Positions 33,166-39,370 of a stretch of 64,000 nt of DNA are shown here, piece after piece. The stretch is from Haloglomus halophilum (lineage in GTDB: Archaea; Halobacteriota; Halobacteria; Halobacteriales; Haloarculaceae). Each line of letters starts with the position of its first letter. Positions within the stretch are counted from its first letter, which is position 1. Position numbers and translations under genes: made by a program. The DNA is taken from positions 1,860,001-1,924,000 of the forward strand of contig NZ_CP101166.1 of assembly GCF_024298885.1 (NCBI RefSeq), written 5' to 3'. The notes under the pieces are model-generated. The model was given only the letters and a program-made list of their open reading frames with translations. It was not told the DNA's origin and made no database searches.

Positions 33166-33459
33166 TCACGTCCGCAACTCGGTGGCCTCGTACACGCCCG
33201 GCAGGTCCGTCTCCCGGACCGTCGCGGTCACCTCGTCCCCCTCGTCGGCGCCGGTCTCGGAGACCAGCGTCGTCGCCTCGATGGGTCGTCGCGTGAAGAA
33301 CGAGCGAACCCGTTCGAGCCACGACGGCTTCCCGCCCGCCCGGCAGACGAGGATGTAGCGCGACTCCGCCATCGACTGGAGTTCGTCCTCGATGTCGTAG
33401 TCGTCCAGTTCCTCCGGCGGGACGACGTGCAGCACCTCGCCGTCCAGCGTTCGGGTCAT
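33166..33459 (-). CDS. Conserved haloarchaeal small protein (possibly DUF7526)
   Basis: 97-aa soluble protein beginning TRTLDGEVLHVVPPEELDDY. It combines a helix-rich acidic first half with RYILVCRAGGKPSWLERVRS and a C-terminal beta segment (ATTLVSETGADEGDEVTATV). It resembles a family I recall as DUF7526 but I am not certain. No catalytic motif is visible. The start at 33459 is chosen because upstream codons to 33699 are Arg/Ser-rich shadow sequence. It may be cotranscribed with the methyltransferase gene or stand alone. Confidence 0.7.
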   Translation of the reverse strand: MTRTLDGEVLHVVPPEELDDYDIEDELQSMAESRYILVCRAGGKPSWLERVRSFFTRRPIEATTLVSETGADEGDEVTATVRETDLPGVYEATELRT

Positions 33460-33607
33460 ACCACGGTCCTGGTGCTCGATGGATATGGACCTTTCCGGCT
33501 GCCGTGGCGCCGGGAACCGCTCCGGGGCGGTCCGGTCTGGGGGCTGGCCCGAGACGGTCCGGCAGGACGACTGGCCCGAGACGACCGGCCGACTCGAACC
33601 GCGGTGA

Positions 33608-34393
33608 CTACTCCGGCACTCGTGCCATGAGCCCGCCGCCGTACGGCGTCGGTGGGTCGACGAGGGCCGTCTCCGTGAACCCGACCGAGCGCGCGACACC
33701 GGGCAGCGCGCCCGACTCGAACACCCTGACCGGCAGCGACGCCTCGGCCCGGACGGTCTCGCCCGTCCGCCGGTCGGTCATCGTGAACTCGTAGTCGTAG
33801 CGGCCCGCCTGGCCGAGGCTGTCGGCGCCCCGGTCCTCGATGCGCGTGACGACCCGCCGCTCCACGCGGCACCGCTCCGTCTCGACCGTATCCTCGGTCG
33901 CGTAGCCGTTCATGAGGCTGTCGGTCAGCATGAAGTCACAGACCAGCGTCCCACCGGGGGTCAGGCTCTCGGCGGCGCTCTCGAACGCCGTCCGCACGCC
34001 GTCGGGGTCGCCCGCGGGGAGGTGGGCCAGCGAGTTCCCGGTCACGGTGAGGAGGTCGAACGCGCCGGGTGCGGTGACCGTCCGGAGGTCCGCACGGACC
34101 AGCGCCGCGTCGGTCCGGCCGGCGGCCAGCCGGAGCATCGCCGCGCTGCTGTCGAGACCGACCGCACAGTCGTAGCGGTCCGCCAGGCGGGCGAGCAGTC
34201 GCCCGGTCCCACAGGCGCCGACGGCGACCGACCGCGCGCCCGCTGGTGCGCGGTCGGAGACGAACGTCGCGAGCGCATCGTAGTCGCAGCGCTCGGCGAA
34301 GAAGATATCGTACAGCGGCGCGAGCGCGCCGTAGAGTTCGTTCCCGGTGTCGGCGTCGGCGACGGTGTCCATCACCTGGCGGACCGGGTCCAT
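33608..34393 (-). CDS. SAM-dependent methyltransferase
   Basis: 261-aa class I methyltransferase. Motif I is ARSVAVGACGTGRLLARLAD, the acidic end of beta 2 is VGLDSSAAMLRLA, and motif post-I/IV is DLLTVTGNSLAHLP. The first part LYDIFFAERCDYDALATF resembles methyltransferase domain 25 proteins. The product (small molecule or protein methylation) cannot be read. Start is uncertain between 34393 and an ATG 21 bases further in. It lies upstream of, and on the same strand as, the 97-aa gene and downstream of S8e. Confidence 0.82.
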   Translation of the reverse strand: MDPVRQVMDTVADADTGNELYGALAPLYDIFFAERCDYDALATFVSDRAPAGARSVAVGACGTGRLLARLADRYDCAVGLDSSAAMLRLAAGRTDAALVRADLRTVTAPGAFDLLTVTGNSLAHLPAGDPDGVRTAFESAAESLTPGGTLVCDFMLTDSLMNGYATEDTVETERCRVERRVVTRIEDRGADSLGQAGRYDYEFTMTDRRTGETVRAEASLPVRVFESGALPGVARSVGFTETALVDPPTPYGGGLMARVPE

Positions 34394-34472
34394 CGGCGAT
34401 GGCGACGGTTGCCGGCGTGATAAACGCTCCGCGGGGACGGACGCGAGAACCGTCCGGGCGCTCCGGGGACGA

Positions 34473-34844
34473 CTACTCGACGAGGACGGCGTTGATCTGC
34501 CCGTCCTGGCCGGGGCGGGAGGTGACGCGGGCACGGCCCTCGCTCGTCTCCACGATGGCGCCCTTCGTGACGATGTTCCGTCGGACGTAGTTCGGGTTGG
34601 CGTCGTTCTCGGTGACGTCCTCGACCTCGGCGCTGACGGTGCCGTCGTCGGTGGCGACCGTCGCGCGGTTGGTCGTGATGGCGCGGACCTTGGTCGTGCC
34701 GCCGCGGGCGTCGACCGTCTTCAGGCGGGGCTCGCCGACGCGGGTCTCGGTCGGGGAGGTCCCCATCTGGTGCTTTCGCTTCTTGTGGGTTCGGCGTCGC
34801 CGGCCACCGGTTCGCTTCGTCGTGGAGCGGCCCTGGAATTTCAT
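34473..34844 (-). CDS. rps8e: 30S ribosomal protein S8e
   Basis: 123-aa ribosomal protein of archaea and eukaryotes. MKFQGRSTTKRTGGRRRR is the invariant beginning, followed by GGTTKVRAITTN and NPNYVRRNIVTKGA. It binds 16S rRNA in the body of the small subunit. Its N-terminal third is basic, in contrast to the acidic remainder typical of haloarchaeal versions. Start ATG at 34844 is fixed by the family. Upstream about 30 bases on the minus strand are moderately AT-rich. Expected to be highly expressed. Confidence 0.97.
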   Translation of the reverse strand: MKFQGRSTTKRTGGRRRRTHKKRKHQMGTSPTETRVGEPRLKTVDARGGTTKVRAITTNRATVATDDGTVSAEVEDVTENDANPNYVRRNIVTKGAIVETSEGRARVTSRPGQDGQINAVLVE

Positions 34845-34967
34845 ACGGGGAACGAGGCCGGACGACTACTTGAATCGCACGATGCCGGCCGCGACGCCCC
34901 GAGTCCGCGGTCTGCCGCGGCGGTCCGCCGTTCGTGTGCGTCTTCCTTGCATGAGTTGCATCGTGCA

Positions 34968-34977
34968 GTAAATTTAC
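34968..34977. promoter_or_regulatory. TATA-like palindrome GTAAATTTAC
   Basis: A perfect 10-bp palindrome in the divergent gap between S8e and the gene at 35003, 26 bases before that ATG. It is the only AT run in this gap, so it is the likely TATA/BRE element for the plus-strand gene, and may work for both directions. Confidence 0.45.
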
Positions 34978-35002
34978 GTACCGTCGGGCAGCAGCGCCGG
35001 TC

Positions 35003-35353
35003 GTGCTGCTGGTGGTGACGTACTCGCGGGGGTCCCGGCGCGACCTGCGGAACGTCTGTCGCGCCCACGAGGAGACGGTCGTCCGGCGGTTCGGGCGGGC
35101 GGCGCTGTTCGCGGCGACCGACCACGGTGCCTTCCTCGCCTGCCGACTGCGCGAGAAGCATCCCGACGACGTACAGGTCGAGCGGACCCGCCCGTTCAAC
35201 GAGTTCACCGATACCGACGCCGCCGTTCGGGAGGCCGCCGCGGCGTACGAGGCTCGCGACGAACCGAGCACGCCGTACCGCCGGTTCGCCGCCGGCACGG
35301 ACCATCCCGACCCGGCGGCGCTGAAGGCGCGCGACCTCGACGACGACCGATGA
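35003..35353 (+). CDS. Conserved haloarchaeal protein of unknown function
   Basis: 116-aa soluble protein starting LLVVTYSRGSRRDLRNVCRA, with FGRAALFAATDHGAFLACRL and PFNEFTDTDAAVREAAAAYE. The composition is alpha/beta and no catalytic motif is visible. It overlaps the start of the coiled-coil gene at 35350 by four bases (ATGA), so the two make an operon. Similar small proteins are found in haloarchaea next to a coiled-coil gene, to my recollection as paired families of unknown function; I give no name. Confidence 0.78.
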   Translation: MLLVVTYSRGSRRDLRNVCRAHEETVVRRFGRAALFAATDHGAFLACRLREKHPDDVQVERTRPFNEFTDTDAAVREAAAAYEARDEPSTPYRRFAAGTDHPDPAALKARDLDDDR

Positions 35354-36222
35354 CATCGACGGCGCCCGGGCTCCCCGACGCCCCTGACGCTCGCCCTCGC
35401 GTCCGGGTCCGGCTCGGCGACTGCTCCGTCCGTGGCCGGGCCGTCGACCTCGCGGCCCGGTCCGAGGCGCCCGCCATCGCTCCCGCAGCCATCGCCGCGG
35501 CCGTCCGCGACCCGGACGACGACCGCGTCCGGTGTGCGTCGCCCGGACCGCTCCACGAGCACGTCGGGCTGGTCGACGGCCGCGCGCTCCCCCGGCGACG
35601 GGCACTGGCGGCTGCGGCGCGGGCGCTCGGTCACCGGGCGTCGAACCGGGACCGCATCGGGGCCCTCGAGGACCGTCTCGACGACCACGACCCGCTGGCC
35701 GTCGACCTGCGTGCGGCCCGAGAACGGGTGGCCGAGGCGGGTGCCGACGTCGACCGTCAGCGCGAGCGCGTCGCGACGTGCCAGGGTCGGGTCCAGGCGC
35801 TCCGGGAGGCCGGTGCCGACACGAGCGATGCCGTGGCGGACCTCGAAGCGGCCGCGAGTGCCCTCTCGGAGGCCGAGACCGAGCACGCGGCCGCCGAGCA
35901 GGCGCTCGCCCGGGAGCGACAGCGGGCGCGCGAGGCCCGCGACGCCCGGGAGCACCGGCTCGAACTGGAGGACCGGCTGGCGAACGCCCGGCGCGAGGCC
36001 CGGGCGGAACTCGCCGCCCGGGTCCGTGAGCGGGTGGACGCTGCCTTGGTCGCGACGCCCGATTCGTCCGCGACGACGTTCGACCAGGCCGACCCCGTCA
36101 CGGCACGGCTGGCGCTGGTACGCGTCGTGTCGCTCGACGCGCCGGTGGTCCTCGCCGCGCGGCGGTTCCCGGACGTGGGAGCCGCGAGCGACTGGCTGGA
36201 CGCGCCCGTGATTCGAGTGTGA
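35350..36222 (+). CDS. Haloarchaeal coiled-coil protein of unknown function
   Basis: 290-aa protein. An N-terminal globular part (about 1-95, with LGDCSVRGRAVDLAARSEAP) is followed by a long Ala/Arg/Glu-rich helical region (about 100-225) with heptad pattern, e.g. DRLDDHDPLAVDLRAARERV and SALSEAETEHAAAEQALARE, and a short C-terminal segment (TARLALVRVVSLDAPVVLAA). The coiled coil suggests a structural or chromosome/cell-envelope partner role. It is translationally coupled to the preceding 116-aa gene. The Arg content is higher than in most neighbours, yet the acidic and Ala-rich heptads and the exact overlap support coding. Confidence 0.75.
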   Translation: MTSTAPGLPDAPDARPRVRVRLGDCSVRGRAVDLAARSEAPAIAPAAIAAAVRDPDDDRVRCASPGPLHEHVGLVDGRALPRRRALAAAARALGHRASNRDRIGALEDRLDDHDPLAVDLRAARERVAEAGADVDRQRERVATCQGRVQALREAGADTSDAVADLEAAASALSEAETEHAAAEQALARERQRAREARDAREHRLELEDRLANARREARAELAARVRERVDAALVATPDSSATTFDQADPVTARLALVRVVSLDAPVVLAARRFPDVGAASDWLDAPVIRV

Positions 36223-36327
36223 CGAACCATCGAACAATGGCAGAATATCGGATACAATCGTCTAGTCTATTGTGTTCATCCAAAGGTCGCTCTACTGTAC
36301 AGGTACTGTCTGGGAAAGGTGACTATC

Positions 36328-36741
36328 TCAATCGCGCTTGACGTGCATCGTGACCCGCCCCTCCGCGACCAGCCGTTCCTCGTCGCCGTCGCCGGTGGTC
36401 ACCTCGACCCGGACGACGGCCATCGAGCCGCCGACCCGGAGCGCGGTCCCCTCGGCGGTGAGGTCGCCGTCCGCGGGCCGGAGGAAGGAGACGCTGAGGT
36501 CGGTCGAGGCGTGTGGCGTCGCGAGCGGGTCATCGAGCGTCGTCCGTAGTACCGCCCCGCCGAGGTGGTCGATGAGCGTCGACACCACGCCGCCCTGGAT
36601 GGTGTCGCTCCCCGGGTTCGTCAGCTCGTCCTGATGGGGCAGGCTGGCCCGGACCCAGCCCTCCTCCTGGGCCTCGATGGTGATGCCCAGGCCGCGCAGG
36701 TGGTCGTGGTTCGCGACGAACTCGCGGTTGGCGTCGGTCAT
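36328..36741 (-). CDS. PaaI-family hotdog-fold thioesterase
   Basis: 137-aa hotdog-fold protein that probably hydrolyses acyl-CoA or aryl-CoA thioesters. Typical features: NPGSDTIQGGVVSTLIDHLG (active-site helix with Asn/Gly and Asp) and PHASTDLSVSFLRPADGDL followed by VGGSMAVVRVEV. Length matches the PaaI/YdiI group (about 135). Start ATG 36741. It lies between two plus-strand unknown genes and is not part of their operons. The 105-base gap on its 3' side is AT-richer than the surroundings. Confidence 0.88.
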   Translation of the reverse strand: MTDANREFVANHDHLRGLGITIEAQEEGWVRASLPHQDELTNPGSDTIQGGVVSTLIDHLGGAVLRTTLDDPLATPHASTDLSVSFLRPADGDLTAEGTALRVGGSMAVVRVEVTTGDGDEERLVAEGRVTMHVKRD

Positions 36742-36844
36742 ACTCCCTCGTGTGGCGGGTCGGGCGATAAGCGTCGGGGACGGTGGCCTCGGCGACACCA
36801 CCACTGGCCGTAGTTTCACGTACCATGCCGGGACCACCACCCCC

Positions 36845-37480
36845 ATGCCGACGCTCGACTGCGACACCGACCGCCGTGGCGGGCTCACGCTCGTCGAGTG
36901 CACCGTCCACAACGACACGCCCACCCGCCGCCGGGTCAGGGTCGAGAACCGGCTCGACGGGCCGGTTCGAGCGCCGCCCGCCGACGCCCTCGGTCCATCG
37001 TGGACCGACGGGACGGCGACCTGCACGCTCGCGCCCGGTGAGCGCGCCGCGCTGGGGTACGCCAGTCCCGCGCCGCCCCGCGAGCGGCCCGTCGCCGTGG
37101 AACACGAGCCCGTCGAGCGTGGCGCGGCGGACGACGGGTCGATGTCCGGAGCGCCGACCGTTCCGGCCCCACGCGCGCCGGACGAGGCCGCCGAGGCCGC
37201 CGAGGTGGACGAGGACGTACCGAGCGACGACGTGGGCACCGACGACGACCCGCTCCGAGCGGACGGGACCGGCGTCGCGTTGCCACCGGCGGTCGGGGCG
37301 TGGCTGTCGGCGCTGGAGCGGCGCGTCGAGGCGCTCGAAGATGGCCGTCGCCGCTGCTCGCCGGGGCACGCGACGGTCGTGGTGGACCGGGAGACGCTGT
37401 CGGCGCTGGAGCAGCGCGCCGGGGCGCTCGAAGGGCGACTGGCGGCGGCGCGCGAGGACGCGCCGAACCCGGGGGAGTGA
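36845..37480 (+). CDS. Haloarchaeal protein of unknown function (beta domain plus coiled coil)
   Basis: 211-aa protein. Residues about 1-95 form a predicted beta domain: TLVECTVHNDTPTRRRVRVE followed by TCTLAPGERAALGYASPAPP resembles an immunoglobulin/DUF11-like sandwich without a signal peptide. An acidic linker leads to a short heptad region VGAWLSALERRVEALED and VDRETLSALEQRAGALEGRL. Its stop overlaps a GTG that starts the next gene. Together with the genes at 35003 and 35350 it resembles a haloarchaeal conserved block near tfb; function unknown. Confidence 0.7.
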   Translation: MPTLDCDTDRRGGLTLVECTVHNDTPTRRRVRVENRLDGPVRAPPADALGPSWTDGTATCTLAPGERAALGYASPAPPRERPVAVEHEPVERGAADDGSMSGAPTVPAPRAPDEAAEAAEVDEDVPSDDVGTDDDPLRADGTGVALPPAVGAWLSALERRVEALEDGRRRCSPGHATVVVDRETLSALEQRAGALEGRLAAAREDAPNPGE

Positions 37481-37761
37481 GGGTGCGGGTCGGGGGTCGG
37501 GCCATCGCTCGGGTACTCGCCATCGCTCGGGCACTCGACGGTGTCGTCCTCGATACGGGCGGGCGGGTGGGAGCCGATGCGATGGGACGGGGGCCGGACG
37601 GGCGCGACGTACTGGCGGGGCGGGCGACCGTGGTGGAGGCGTTCCGGACCCGGCGCGGCGTTCCGGTCGTGGGATGGGGTGGAGTGCTCACCCCCGCCGA
37701 GCGGGCGATACTCGCGCGGCGGGTCGAGCACGAGGCCGGAACGGTCGTGGTCGTCGCCTGA
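37477..37761 (+). CDS. Small haloarchaeal protein of unknown function
   Basis: 94-aa protein starting at GTG 37477, which overlaps the preceding stop as GTGA (GTG 37483 is an alternative). The product VGGRAIARVLAIARALDGVV with DTGGRVGADAM and GVLTPAERAILARRVEHEAG followed by TVVVVA looks like a small alpha/beta fold. It ends three bases before the tail of tfb, so the two are convergent with almost no gap. Coupling to the upstream gene supports translation. No known function. Confidence 0.62.
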   Translation: MRVRVGGRAIARVLAIARALDGVVLDTGGRVGADAMGRGPDGRDVLAGRATVVEAFRTRRGVPVVGWGGVLTPAERAILARRVEHEAGTVVVVA

Positions 37762-37764
37762 GCG

Positions 37765-38694
37765 TCAGTCGTCGGCGGGCACGGCACTGCCCCCTTCCGG
37801 GACCTCGTTCCTGCCCTCGCCCTCGTTCGCGTCCAGTTCCCGCACGTCCCGGTAGGCCGTACGGAGGGTCACCGGCGTCACGTCGGCGACCTCGGCGGCC
37901 TCGCGCTGGGTGAGGTCGCACCCGTGTTCGCGTGCGGCGGCGTACAGACAGCCGCCGGCGAAGCCGCTCGGGTTGCGGCCGTTCACGAGCCCTGCGTCAG
38001 CGCCCGCCTCCGCCAGCGCCCGGGCCCGGCGCTCGACGGCGTTCGGGAGGTCGAGCTTCGAGGCGAACCGGGCGAGGTACTCCGAGGGGTCGATGGGTCC
38101 CGTCGGGAGCCCGAGTTCGCGGTTGAGCGCGTCGTACGCGGCCGCGAGTTCACTCGCGTCCGCACGGGCAGTGTCGACGATCTCCCGGCGGGTCCGCGAG
38201 ACCGACGCCGTCCGGCAGGTGGCGTACACCGCGGCGGCGGCGAACCCCTCGATGGAGCGCCCCTGCAACAGCCCGGCCTCCTGGGCGGACTCGAACAGGA
38301 CACAGGCGCGGTCACGCACGCTCTCGGGGAGTTCGAGCTGGCTCACCAGCCGCCGGACCTCCGTGAACCCGTACACCTGGTTCCGGTCGGCCTTCCCGCC
38401 GACCGACGCGCGCTTGTGGTGCTTGCGCATCCGGGCGACTCGCCGGCGCTTGCGGCCCTTCAGCCGCGTCGAGCGGCCGATCTCGGTGGAGAGGCCGCGG
38501 TCGTGCCGGCTCCGTGTCAGCGGCGCGCCCGTGCGTCGGGGGTCGGTGTCGTCGTCCGCGAAGCTCCGCCACTCCGGGCCCCGGTCCATCGCGTCCTCGG
38601 AGACCACCAGGCCGCACTCGCCGCACACGGTCTCGGTTCCCTCACTGCGCAGTCGGCCGTCGCACTCGGGACACGTGGTCGCCGTCGTGCTCAT
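37765..38694 (-). CDS. tfb: Transcription initiation factor IIB (TFB)
   Basis: 309-aa general transcription factor that bridges TBP at the TATA box and RNA polymerase. The zinc ribbon has CPEC and CGEC at about residues 8-11 and 24-27, followed by the B-reader/linker (DAMDRGPEWRSF then TRSRHDRGLSTEIGR). Two cyclin repeats follow (about 110-200 and 205-290), the second holding the BRE-contacting helix (VADVTPVTLRTAYRDVREL). Haloarchaea have several tfb paralogues that divide promoters between them, so this may be a non-housekeeping copy. The C-terminal tail is acidic. A near-perfect palindrome lies upstream (38767-38791). ATG 38694 is chosen by the family N-terminus. Confidence 0.95.
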   Translation of the reverse strand: MSTTATTCPECDGRLRSEGTETVCGECGLVVSEDAMDRGPEWRSFADDDTDPRRTGAPLTRSRHDRGLSTEIGRSTRLKGRKRRRVARMRKHHKRASVGGKADRNQVYGFTEVRRLVSQLELPESVRDRACVLFESAQEAGLLQGRSIEGFAAAAVYATCRTASVSRTRREIVDTARADASELAAAYDALNRELGLPTGPIDPSEYLARFASKLDLPNAVERRARALAEAGADAGLVNGRNPSGFAGGCLYAAAREHGCDLTQREAAEVADVTPVTLRTAYRDVRELDANEGEGRNEVPEGGSAVPADD

Positions 38695-38766
38695 GTGCGA
38701 AGCTTCGGCGCGATTCCCCTTCAAAAAGGAGCGGGTCCGCCGGAATCGACGCCGAGCGACCGTGAG

Positions 38767-38791
38767 CTACCTACCGGTGACCGGTAGGTAG
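38767..38791. promoter_or_regulatory. Near-perfect 25-bp palindrome between tfb and the divergent gene
   Basis: Two 12-bp perfect arms, CTACCTACCGGT (38767-38778) and ACCGGTAGGTAG (38780-38791), are separated by one base. It lies 73 bases upstream of the tfb ATG on one side and 72 bases from the GTG of the divergent gene on the other, so it is placed almost exactly midway. A dimeric repressor or activator bound here could control both genes. A perfect 12-bp arm is not expected by chance in a 170-base gap. Confidence 0.65.
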
Positions 38792-38863
38792 ACCGCACCC
38801 GGGTGCCCTGTTCCCCGGCTGGGTGGACAAAATTTAACGGCGGTCGCCCGGCAACCCTCGCCC

Positions 38864-39358
38864 GTGACGCTCTCGGATATCGCCGCGGGGCTGGAGGTGA
38901 CGGCCGAGCAGGAGGACCGCGGCGTCGCGGCCGTCGACGACACGGACGCGCCGCTGGCCGAACGGCTCCGCGAGTTCGCGGACCGGCTGCCGTGCACCCC
39001 CGAGGCGGCCGCGACGCTGGCCACGGAGTACGCCGCGGGTGCGAGCGTCGGCGACGCGGCCCGCGAGGCCGGCGTGGCCCCCGTCACGTGCGCGAAGACG
39101 CTCCACCGGCTCGGCGAGCCCATCCAGCCGCTCGGCCCGACGGGGCGCGAGGTCGTCCGCGACTGGCTGGATGCGCGGCTCCCGCGGACGGAGGCGGTCG
39201 AACTCGCGGGTGGCGACGAGACAGAGTTCGCGCTGGCGGTCTACGTCGAGACCCACGACCCGATTCCGGGGGCTCGCGAGGCCGTGAGTGGCGCGCTCGC
39301 CGTCGAAACTGGAGACCCGCTGGCCGAGACGCGGAGCGAGACGGACGAGTTCCTCTGA
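38864..39358 (+). CDS. Haloarchaeal protein with a predicted helix-turn-helix segment
   Basis: 164-aa protein starting at GTG 38864 (TLSDIAAGLEVTAEQEDRGV). The central part CTPEAAATLATEYAAGASVG followed by DAAREAGVAPVTCAKTLHRL reads like a helix-turn-helix in which A-x-x-x-G-V and a recognition helix are visible. The rest is acidic and helical. It may be a DNA-binding protein acting on the palindrome between it and tfb; this is inference. An AT run, CAAAATTTAACGG (38828-38840), provides a TATA-like element about 25-35 bases before the start, consistent with a leaderless transcript. Confidence 0.72.
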   Translation: MTLSDIAAGLEVTAEQEDRGVAAVDDTDAPLAERLREFADRLPCTPEAAATLATEYAAGASVGDAAREAGVAPVTCAKTLHRLGEPIQPLGPTGREVVRDWLDARLPRTEAVELAGGDETEFALAVYVETHDPIPGAREAVSGALAVETGDPLAETRSETDEFL

Positions 39359-39370
39359 ACGACGGCCGAT

